12,869 nucleotides of DNA from Clostridia bacterium. GTDB taxonomy: Bacteria > Bacillota > Clostridia > Christensenellales > Aristaeellaceae. Both the position numbers and the translations under genes were made by a program. Position 1 is the first letter of the stretch; the number at the start of each line of letters is the position of its first letter. Shown here in pieces: positions 7,155 to 12,869 of the stretch. Where the stretch lies: the NCBI GenBank assembly GCA_016296675.1, contig JAEDIV010000074.1:1-12869 (forward strand), in the 5' to 3' direction. The notes beneath the pieces are model-generated. The model saw only the letters and a program-made list of their open reading frames with translations. It searched no databases and was not told where the DNA came from.

Positions 7155-8267
7155 ATGCCCGGATACAGAAATCATTTTGCGGATATCAGCAAAACCGATA
7201 GTGAAGTTCAAAATCGCCTAAATGATCTTTTTCACACCATTTTCTTTGACGAGAACGAAAAATTCTATTTTGAAACGCCGGACGGCTCGATGGCCTATAT
7301 GCTTGACACCGGAAATATCGACGCCAGAACCGAAGGCATGAGCTACGGCATGATGATGGCGGTGCAGATGAACCGAAAGGACATTTTCGACAAGCTCTGG
7401 AAATACGCCGTCACCTATATGCTGCATAATTCAGGCGTATACGAGGGCTATTTTGCATGGTCGGTCAATCCTGACGGCACGCGCCGCGCCCAAGGTCCTG
7501 CGCCGGACGGCGAAGAATACTTCGCCATGGCGCTTTTCTTTGCTTCCGCTCGCTGGGGCGACGGCGAATATCCGTTTGACTACATGAACCAGGCCAGAAC
7601 CATCCTCCGCCACTGCGTGCATCAGGACGAAATGGTCAAAGGCGGAAACACGATGTGGGACAGAGACAATTTCCTCATTAAATTTGTGCCGGAAACGCCC
7701 TTTTCCGACCCATCGTATCACCTTCCGCACTTTTACGAGCTGTTTTCCGAGCGCGCGGATGTATGTGATCGCGAATTCTGGAAAAAGGCCGCCTGCGCAA
7801 GCCGCGAATACATAAAGGCTTCCGCGCACCCTGTAACCGGCATGTGCCCGGAATATGCGGAATTTGACGCTTCGCCCCGCCACATGTTTAAAAAGGACAT
7901 GGACTATTATTCCGACGCATACCGCGTGGTCATGAACATTGCGCTTGACTGCGCATGGTTCGGCAAGAACGAAAGCCTTTCAAAAATTGCAGAAAACCTT
8001 CAGAAATTCTTCTATGAACACACCGAATTCGGCGTTTACGGAAGCTATATGCTCGACGGAACGCCCCATCCCGAACCCGCCATGCACCCCGTCGCCATCA
8101 CGGCAACCCTCGCAGCAGGCTCCATCGCATCTGAAGGCAAATATGCCGATTGCTGGCTTGAACGCTTCTGGAACACGCCGCTCAGGAAGGGGGGACGGCG
8201 CTATTACGACAACTGCCTGTATTTCTTCTCCTTTATGATGCTGGCAGGTGAATACAAAATCTACTGA
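7155..8267 (+). CDS. GH8 reducing-end xylose-releasing exo-oligoxylanase (Rex)
   Basis: A 370-residue glycoside hydrolase of family 8. Characterised Rex enzymes cut one xylose from the reducing end of xylo-oligosaccharides (EC 3.2.1.156) and do not attack long xylan. The protein shows the GH8 motif RTEGMSYGMMMAVQ (58-71), where Glu60 is the expected general acid. PAPDGEEYFAMALFFA (116-131) holds an active-site Asp (119), and YYSDAYRV (252-259) the expected base Asp255. His312 lies in MHPVAITA, a position known to matter in Rex enzymes. There is no signal peptide, so it should act in the cytoplasm on imported oligomers. AAGGAG is 8 bases before the start at 7155. The transporter gene follows after 17 bases, so the two are probably co-transcribed. 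I am confident of the family; the Rex activity rests on remembered similarity and missing secretion. Confidence 0.85.
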   Translation: MPGYRNHFADISKTDSEVQNRLNDLFHTIFFDENEKFYFETPDGSMAYMLDTGNIDARTEGMSYGMMMAVQMNRKDIFDKLWKYAVTYMLHNSGVYEGYFAWSVNPDGTRRAQGPAPDGEEYFAMALFFASARWGDGEYPFDYMNQARTILRHCVHQDEMVKGGNTMWDRDNFLIKFVPETPFSDPSYHLPHFYELFSERADVCDREFWKKAACASREYIKASAHPVTGMCPEYAEFDASPRHMFKKDMDYYSDAYRVVMNIALDCAWFGKNESLSKIAENLQKFFYEHTEFGVYGSYMLDGTPHPEPAMHPVAITATLAAGSIASEGKYADCWLERFWNTPLRKGGRRYYDNCLYFFSFMMLAGEYKIY

Positions 8268-8284
8268 AGAAGGGTTCTGTCTTT

Positions 8285-9202
8285 ATGAAAATTCCCTTTC
8301 GAAGTCCCATGCTGCTGGGAACGCTTGCCGCGCTGATCGGAAACGGAATCTTCGGCTTCAGCTTTATGTTTTCCCGCATAGCGCTTTCCGTTTCGTCTCC
8401 CTTTGTCATGCTGGCATGGCGATTTGCTGCGGCGTTTGTGTTTATCAGCGTGCTCTGCTTTGCTTCAAAGCGCAAAAACATGTCCGGATGGCTTCGCTTT
8501 CAGATTCCCAAACGCGATTTTATCCCGCTTCTTCCATTGGGACTCATTCAACCGGTTGTGTATTTCCTGTGCGAAAGCTACGGAATCTCCATGACCAACG
8601 CCACCGTTTCCGGCATCATCATAGCGCTGATCCCGATTGTCGCGCTTGCGCTGGGCTTTATCATCATGAAGGAAAGGCCGTCTCTTTCGCAGATTGCGTT
8701 TTCGCTGATGTCGATTGCAGGCGTAATCGTCATGACGCTTCAGCAAAGTTCCGGCGGCGATATCCGTCTTTTGGGCATCATTCTTCTCATCGGCGCCGTC
8801 ATCTGCGGCGCGGCATACAACATTTTAAGCCGCCGCTTGTCCAGCCGTTTTTCCGCGCTTGAACGCACCTACGTCATGATGCTCGTTGCTGCGGTATCAT
8901 TCATTGTTCTATCGGTCATCGAAAACATTTCCTCTCCCAAAGCGCTTCTGTCTCCCATTGCCGATATCCGTTTTTTGTCCTCCATCGTCTATCTTTCCTT
9001 ATTTTCATCCATCCTCGCCTTTCTCATGCTGAACTATGCGGCAACGGTGCTTCCTGTGTCCAAGTCCACCGCCTTTTGCAATATCACAACCGTGCTCTCC
9101 GTATTCGCAGGCGTCATTTTCCTGGGCGAAAGCATAACGCCCGTATCGCTCATTGCGGCAGGTATCATCATCCTCGGCGTATTCGGCGTTCAAAAAACAT
9201 AG
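8285..9202 (+). CDS. DMT-superfamily (EamA-type) transporter
   Basis: A 305-residue membrane protein with about ten hydrophobic segments arranged as two similar halves (roughly residues 10-140 and 155-300), the EamA pattern. Typical features are an early GNGIFGFSFMFSRIAL segment (19-34), the central MKERPSLSQIAF (126-137) closing the first half, and LGESITPVSLIAAGIIILGVF at the end of the second. These proteins exchange metabolites such as amino acids, nucleosides or sugars; the substrate cannot be read from sequence. The start at 8285 has only a weak GAAGAAGGG site nearby, and the gene lies 17 bases after GH8, so it probably depends on the upstream promoter. Confidence 0.85.
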   Translation: MKIPFRSPMLLGTLAALIGNGIFGFSFMFSRIALSVSSPFVMLAWRFAAAFVFISVLCFASKRKNMSGWLRFQIPKRDFIPLLPLGLIQPVVYFLCESYGISMTNATVSGIIIALIPIVALALGFIIMKERPSLSQIAFSLMSIAGVIVMTLQQSSGGDIRLLGIILLIGAVICGAAYNILSRRLSSRFSALERTYVMMLVAAVSFIVLSVIENISSPKALLSPIADIRFLSSIVYLSLFSSILAFLMLNYAATVLPVSKSTAFCNITTVLSVFAGVIFLGESITPVSLIAAGIIILGVFGVQKT

Positions 9203-9217
9203 TGATGAGGCTTTTTC

Positions 9218-9552
9218 ATGGGTATTTCATCCGCTCCCATTGTTCACGAGTTTTCAGGCGGAAAATGCCTTGAGCGAATGAAATATGTGTTCGCTGTCAA
9301 CTGCGTAAAAAAACCGCTTGCCGTCTGCTTTGAAGATAAAGACGCATGGGAGCATCCGATTTTCGCGGTACGTGGCGACCGGGTTAAAAGATCCATGACC
9401 CGGCAAGAGATGCCGTCCTTACCGTTCATTCTTTTGAAAGCGAAGACGGCATATGCCGAACCGCGTTCGCTTCCATCGACAACCAGGGCCACGAATGCCG
9501 CGAGCACACATGCGAACAGGCATGGAAATTCATGTCAGAATTCACCCGATAA
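9218..9552 (+). pseudogene. Truncated, frameshifted remnant, probably the C-terminal part of an alpha/beta-hydrolase (esterase)
   Basis: Two reading frames join into one plausible protein. From the ATG at 9218 (GAGG at 9207-9210) the frame encodes ...MKYVFAVNCVKKP... through WEHPIFAVRGDRVK. Near 9386-9393 it must slip by -1, and the next frame then gives IHDPARDAVLTVHSFESEDG and ends with CEQAWKFMSEFTR at the stop 9550-9552. One missing A in the AAAA run at 9386-9389 would explain it. Read on in its original frame, the first part turns into low-quality sequence that runs through the terminator. The ending, with GHE about 20 residues from the C-terminus, recalls the catalytic-His region of PHB-depolymerase-like esterases. 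No serine nucleophile is present, and about 111 residues is far too short for that family, so the 5' part is missing as well. A sequencing error could explain the shift but not the truncation. The family assignment is tentative. Confidence 0.5.
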
Positions 9553-9555
9553 GAA

Positions 9556-9592
9556 AAACCCGAAGAAAGCGTCTTCTGCCTTCTTCGGGTTT
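9556..9592. terminator. Bidirectional terminator between the esterase remnant and GH43
   Basis: AAACCCGAAGAA (9556-9567) and TTCTTCGGGTTT (9581-9592) form a perfect 12-bp stem with a 13-base loop. On the minus strand the stem continues as GGGTTTTTCTTAT, a good T-run that ends the GH43 transcript 3 bases after its stop codon. On the plus strand it ends in GGGTTTCCCTTATT, a weaker tail for the GH8 operon. Confidence 0.85.
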
Positions 9593-9595
9593 CCC

Positions 9596-10762
9596 TTATT
9601 CCTGTATGCCCCACAGCGCCTCTCCGTCATCGGATATCAAGGTCATCGCAGTGACACTGCCCTGCGCATATACATATCCCTTCCAATCTTTTTTGAAAAG
9701 GGACAGCGTTATTTCGTCTCCTTCGCGCGCGGCGTTTGTCTCCGTCAGCGATTTTGAAATTCCGTACACGACGCCGTTATTGAAGCGTGACTGGTATACA
9801 AATTTCCAATTTTCTTGAAGCTCGCTGGCACTTTTTATATGCTCTCCGTCATATTCCAGCGGCCAGACCATCAGTTTTCCGTCCTTATTCGCAAAAAGGC
9901 GGCGGATCTGGAGAAACGGCCTTGTGCGAACTCCCTCAGGCCGCGCATGATTTACAATGTAGACACTTCCGTCTTTATCGTGAAGGAGGCTGTTGTGTCC
10001 GGTGGCCTTCACGCCATCAATTCCCGGAAGATCGAAATTGTATCCGCCCGAAATCTTATCGCCCGGATGGTGAACGGGATCCAGGTCGGTCATTTCAAAG
10101 TCCTGGGAATCCGTGTACGGCCCGGTAATATCATCGGCATAGCCGACGCGAATGTGATAATCCCAGTTCAGATCGCCCCAGGAGGTAAACAGGATAAATT
10201 TATCGGACGCCTCGTGATACCACACATATGCGCCTTCAATCGCCCGATGATTGCCGCCGGCAATGCGCTTGCCCTCATGAAATTCCGTTTTGAACCCTTC
10301 CTCATTCAAGGGCAGAATCCGTATGCCGCCAAAGAAACTTCCGTAAATAAGGTAATCCTTGCCGTTCCGGTCCGCGCACACACAGGGGTCAATGGCGTTG
10401 GCCTGCGTAAAGGTACGGCTGTGCTGGGAAACAACCACATCGCCCGCATATTCATACGGCCCTTTGGGATTTTTCGCTTTTGCCAGACCAATCACACTCT
10501 GCGTCGTTCCAAACCGGCTGGCGCACAGATACAACCGCCATTCATCTCCCCTTTTCACGAGCTCCGGCGCCCAGAATCCGTCTGTGTCCGCGTGCCGTTT
10601 TACGGATGCCGGCGTTTCCTTAAGAAGGGAAAACGGCTCCGACCAGTTCAGAAGGTCCGTACTTGTCCGCGCCATCACGCCCTTCACACGCAAATCCGTG
10701 GAAAGCCCCAGATATTCATTTTCAAGCGCAATCAGAAGCGGATCATGGAAAGGCGCGTTCAT
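9596..10762 (-). CDS. GH43 family arabinan endo-1,5-alpha-L-arabinosidase/arabinosidase
   Basis: A 388-residue five-bladed beta-propeller hydrolase. The three acidic residues of GH43 are visible: the base Asp7 in FHDPLL, the pKa-tuning Asp125 in NAIDPCV, and the general acid Glu176 in HRAIEGAY. GHNSLL (255-260) holds the central-cavity His of arabinanases. The opening region FWAPELV (63-69), YGSFFGGI (140-147) and the ending MVWPLEYDGE (298-307), followed by a beta-rich C-terminal domain to residue 388, match endo-arabinanase relatives. No signal peptide is present, so it likely acts inside the cell on arabino-oligosaccharides. The start at 10762 has AGGAGG at 10774-10769, 6 bases upstream; the open frame continues to 10978 but runs across the promoter. 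It is divergent from GH125. Within GH43, arabinofuranosidase or xylosidase activity is possible. Confidence 0.82.
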   Translation of the reverse strand: MNAPFHDPLLIALENEYLGLSTDLRVKGVMARTSTDLLNWSEPFSLLKETPASVKRHADTDGFWAPELVKRGDEWRLYLCASRFGTTQSVIGLAKAKNPKGPYEYAGDVVVSQHSRTFTQANAIDPCVCADRNGKDYLIYGSFFGGIRILPLNEEGFKTEFHEGKRIAGGNHRAIEGAYVWYHEASDKFILFTSWGDLNWDYHIRVGYADDITGPYTDSQDFEMTDLDPVHHPGDKISGGYNFDLPGIDGVKATGHNSLLHDKDGSVYIVNHARPEGVRTRPFLQIRRLFANKDGKLMVWPLEYDGEHIKSASELQENWKFVYQSRFNNGVVYGISKSLTETNAAREGDEITLSLFKKDWKGYVYAQGSVTAMTLISDDGEALWGIQE

Positions 10763-10790
10763 ACAATGCCTCCTCAGGGATATTTTTAAT

Positions 10791-10818
10791 ATTATATCAT
10801 TTTCCCTAAAAAAGTAAA
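10791..10818 (-). promoter_or_regulatory. Promoter of the GH43 gene
   Basis: On the minus strand: -35 TTTACT (10818-10813, 4 of 6), a 16-base spacer with a T-run, -10 TATAAT (10796-10791, perfect). The start would be near 10785, leaving a leader of about 23 bases with AGGAGG. Confidence 0.55.
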
Positions 10819-10892
10819 TCCGCTGTGCAAAAGATGACAACTGAGCGTTATAAAAATAGAAAACCCCTCTATCATTTTGTCCTCTGATCGTA

Positions 10893-10911
10893 TATAATGG
10901 ATTTATAAATC
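10893..10911 (+). promoter_or_regulatory. GH125 promoter -10 box with adjoining 12-bp palindrome
   Basis: TATAAT at 10893-10898 lies 37 bases before the GH125 start codon. No good -35 is seen at 16-18 bases, so an activator may be needed. Directly after it comes GATTTATAAATC (10900-10911), a perfect 12-bp palindrome over the expected start site, a likely operator position. Confidence 0.5.
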
Positions 10912-10934
10912 TATACTTGGAAGGAGCGATCCTC

Positions 10935-12230
10935 ATGTCTGCCATGGAAAAAATCAAATCTCGAATCGCGCCGCTCAAAGAAACCCTGTCCGTCTATCCT
11001 GATCTCTGGGATATTTTCGAGCGCTGCTTTTTAAATACCATCGAAACCACCGTAAAAGAAACCGAGACCGACACCTTCGTAATCACCGGCGATATTCCGG
11101 CGATGTGGCTCAGAGACTCGACCGCACAAGTACTTCACTATGTGAGATTTGCCGATGACCCGGAAATCGCAAAGATGATCGAAGGTCTTCTCTCCCGTCA
11201 GGCCGACTGCATTCTGCGCGACCCCTACGCCAACGCCTTCAACCGCGAAGAAAATTCCTTCAAGCCCTATAACGACTTCCCCCGCGCAAGCGACTGGGTA
11301 TGGGAGCGCAAATACGAGATTGATTCTTTGTGCTATCCGATGTGGCTGGCGGAAAAATACATAAACAAAACCGGAAACACCGCCTTTTTAAGCGGCATCT
11401 TCCATGAAGCCATCAAGACCGTTTTAAAGGTGTTTGCAACCGAGCAGAACCACGAAAAGAGCGACTATCTTTTCATCCGCTCCGACTGCCCGCCGTCCGA
11501 CACCCTTTCCCACGAGGGCAAAGGCGCGCCCGTCAAAGTCACCGGCATGACCTGGTGCGGCTTCCGCCCGTCGGACGACGCGTGCGTTCTGGGTTATCTC
11601 ATTCCCTCAAATCTCTTCGCCGTGCGCGCGATGAAGTCGGTAAAAATGCTTTTAAAGCTTTTAAACGATGAAGATAGCTATAAGGAAGCCGCGCGCCTGG
11701 AAAAGGAAATCGCAGAAGGCGTCGAAGCATACGGAAAGGTTCAGCATCCCGAGCTCGGCGAGATCTACGCCTATGAAACGGACGGCTACGGCAATTACGT
11801 TTTCATGGACGACGCCAATGTCCCCAGCCTCCTCGCCCTTCCCTACCTTGAGGTATGCGAAAAGGACGATCCGCTCTACAAGCGCACCCGTGCATTCGTG
11901 CTTTCAAAGCACAACCCCTATTATTATGAAGGCGCACTCGCCAAAGGCGTTGGAAGCCCCCACTCTCCCGCCGGCTATATATGGCCCATCGCCCTGTGCG
12001 TACAGGCCATGACGTCAACAGACGATACAGAAATCGCCTCTCTTCTTAAAAACGTACTCGCTACCACCGGCGGCACGGGCTTTATGCACGAATCCTTCGA
12101 CCCCAACAAGCCCGAAGATTTCACCCGCCCCTGGTTCGCCTGGGCCAACAGCATGCTTGCGGAGACCATTTTAAGGCTGTACGAAGAAGGCAAGCTTGAA
12201 AAGATCCTTAAAATGGCGAAAAACATGTAA
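10935..12230 (+). CDS. GH125 exo-alpha-1,6-mannosidase (formerly DUF1237)
   Basis: A 431-residue (alpha/alpha)6-barrel hydrolase. Characterised GH125 enzymes of Clostridium perfringens and Streptococcus pneumoniae remove non-reducing alpha-1,6-linked mannose with inversion. Family blocks are TGDIPAMWLRDSTAQV (51-66), CGFRPSDDACVLGY (208-221) with the probable acid Asp at 214 or 215, DDANVPSLLALPYL (292-305), GFMHESF (382-388) with the probable base Glu386, and FAWANSMLAE (401-410). There is no signal peptide, so it should act on imported oligomannosides, perhaps from yeast mannan or N-glycans. The start at 10935 follows AAGGAG by 8 bases; an in-frame ATG at 10917 precedes that site and is rejected. 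It is divergent from GH43 and closed by a hairpin. Confidence 0.9.
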   Translation: MSAMEKIKSRIAPLKETLSVYPDLWDIFERCFLNTIETTVKETETDTFVITGDIPAMWLRDSTAQVLHYVRFADDPEIAKMIEGLLSRQADCILRDPYANAFNREENSFKPYNDFPRASDWVWERKYEIDSLCYPMWLAEKYINKTGNTAFLSGIFHEAIKTVLKVFATEQNHEKSDYLFIRSDCPPSDTLSHEGKGAPVKVTGMTWCGFRPSDDACVLGYLIPSNLFAVRAMKSVKMLLKLLNDEDSYKEAARLEKEIAEGVEAYGKVQHPELGEIYAYETDGYGNYVFMDDANVPSLLALPYLEVCEKDDPLYKRTRAFVLSKHNPYYYEGALAKGVGSPHSPAGYIWPIALCVQAMTSTDDTEIASLLKNVLATTGGTGFMHESFDPNKPEDFTRPWFAWANSMLAETILRLYEEGKLEKILKMAKNM

Positions 12231-12234
12231 TACA

Positions 12235-12272
12235 AAGACAAACAGGAAGCCAACCGGCTTCCTGTTTGTCTT
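12235..12272. terminator. 17-bp hairpin after GH125, facing the CRISPR array
   Basis: AAGACAAACAGGAAGCC (12235-12251) and GGCTTCCTGTTTGTCTT (12256-12272) pair perfectly around AACC, four bases after the GH125 stop codon. On the plus strand no T-run follows beyond the arm. On the minus strand the stem ends in TTTGTCTTTGTATTA, a better tail, so it may also stop transcripts coming from the CRISPR array. Confidence 0.75.
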
Positions 12273-12397
12273 CAATGCCAATTCGCTGGTTTTCTCCAAA
12301 TCAAAATCGATCACGCACAAGTGCAGTGTATCGTAAAGCTACCCATTATAATCTCTAATAATATAAAGCGGCTACTTGTTCGCAGGTTGTTTATACC
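12273..12397. other. Flank between the GH125 hairpin and the CRISPR array
   Basis: About 125 AT-rich bases with no gene, ribosome binding site or further repeat copy that I can see. It would be the trailer of the CRISPR transcript. Confidence 0.5.
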
Positions 12398-12869
12398 ACG
12401 TTAATCCACCTCATCCTCGCGTGGAACGACCATACGCCCGAAGAGATCTCGTATCCATCCCCCATTTCAATCCACATCCCCTCGCAGGGAACGACACGCT
12501 GGAATAGGCATACGCCCAGCCGGAAGTATAATTTCAATCCACGTCCCCCTCGCGGGGAACGACACTCGCGGGCGACTTCCTCGCGGATCATGGGAATTTC
12601 AATCCACGTCCCCCTCGCGGGGAACGACAAGCCATACTTTGCAACCGCGTCCGCATCCTGCACATTTCAATCCACGTCCCCCTCGCGGGGAACGACAGCA
12701 CGCGGATATTGGCTCCGGCTGTCACAGAGATTTCAATCCACGTCCCCCCTCGCGGGGAACGACGTGTCGGCAATCATAAAATTCCCTCCGGTTTCGGATT
12801 TCAATCCACGTCCCCCTCGTGGGGAACGACCATTGCGTTTTTGAATTGCTCATTGGAAAATGTATTTCA
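12398..12869 (-). CRISPR. Type I-C-like CRISPR array, leader-distal end, incomplete at the window edge
   Basis: Seven repeats plus the first 6 bases of an eighth: 12398-12430 (7 of 33 bases differ), 12464-12495 (32 bases, decayed), 12531-12563, 12596-12628, 12664-12696 (these three identical, 33 bases), 12730-12763 (34 bases, one extra C), 12798-12830 (one C-to-T change in the loop), and 12864-12869 onward. The spacers are 32-35 bases and all different. Read on the minus strand the repeat begins GTCGTTCCCC and ends GTGGATTGAAAT, the type I-C form. It folds as GUUCCCC, loop GCGA, GGGGGAC, a 7-bp stem (one G-U pair) with a GNRA loop. The most decayed repeats lie at the left, the usual leader-distal end, so leader and cas genes should lie to the right, outside the window. 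Confidence 0.95.

Noticed and set aside
9553..9757. Continuation of the 9218 frame into GH43
   Set aside because: The other frame gives a better protein ending at 9552, and this stretch crosses a terminator and the antisense of GH43.
9815..10789. Plus-strand open frame of 324 residues opposite GH43
   Set aside because: It lies wholly antisense to a gene with clear catalytic motifs, crosses the GH43 start and has no family resemblance.
12431..12518. CATACGCCC shared by two neighbouring spacers
   Set aside because: Nine bases only; too short to distinguish from chance.
12391..12844. Open frames in the CRISPR array with repeated SPRGGRGLK-like peptides
   Set aside because: They are translations of the repeat units, not genes.

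Overview
The window looks like a chromosomal segment of a plant-fibre-degrading anaerobic Firmicute (class Clostridia, gut or rumen type). The reasons are strong AGGAGG-type ribosome binding sites, sigma-A-like promoters, protein families typical of that group, a moderately high GC content and several glycoside hydrolases without signal peptides. I name no genus or species, because no rRNA or other marker is present.

Layout. (1) 1-81: two inverted repeats, the second a terminator-like hairpin. (2) 82-1671, minus: an FGGY sugar kinase resembling the AraK-type ribulokinases, with its own promoter and a palindrome over the predicted transcription start. (3) 1746-2220: an intergenic region with two forward promoter candidates. 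(4) 2221-7031, plus: a complete five-gene branched-chain-amino-acid-type ABC importer in the order binding protein, LivH, LivM, LivG, LivF. The binding-protein gene is separated from the rest by two perfect hairpins; LivM/LivG and LivG/LivF overlap. A rho-independent terminator follows. (5) 7155-9552, plus: a GH8 exo-oligoxylanase, a DMT/EamA transporter, and what looks like the truncated, frameshifted C-terminal remnant of an alpha/beta-hydrolase (esterase) gene. (6) 9596-10762, minus: a GH43 arabinanase/arabinosidase, converging on the remnant across a bidirectional terminator. (7) 10935-12230, plus: a GH125 exo-alpha-1,6-mannosidase, divergent from GH43, closed by a 17-bp hairpin. (8) 12398-12869: the leader-distal end of a type I-C-like CRISPR array read on the minus strand; it continues past the window and no cas gene is visible.

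How the parts fit. The three glycosidases lack secretion signals, so they most likely finish the breakdown of imported oligosaccharides in the cytoplasm: xylo-oligomers (GH8), arabino-oligomers (GH43) and alpha-1,6-mannosides (GH125). The kinase would pass the freed pentose, L-ribulose or D-xylulose, into the pentose phosphate pathway. No sugar importer or isomerase lies in the window. The Liv transporter is a separate amino-acid uptake unit. I found no clearly new system. The points most worth checking are the esterase remnant, the tandem hairpins in the liv operon, the N-terminal extension of LivG, the start-site palindromes of two sugar genes, and the variable repeats at the decayed end of the CRISPR array.
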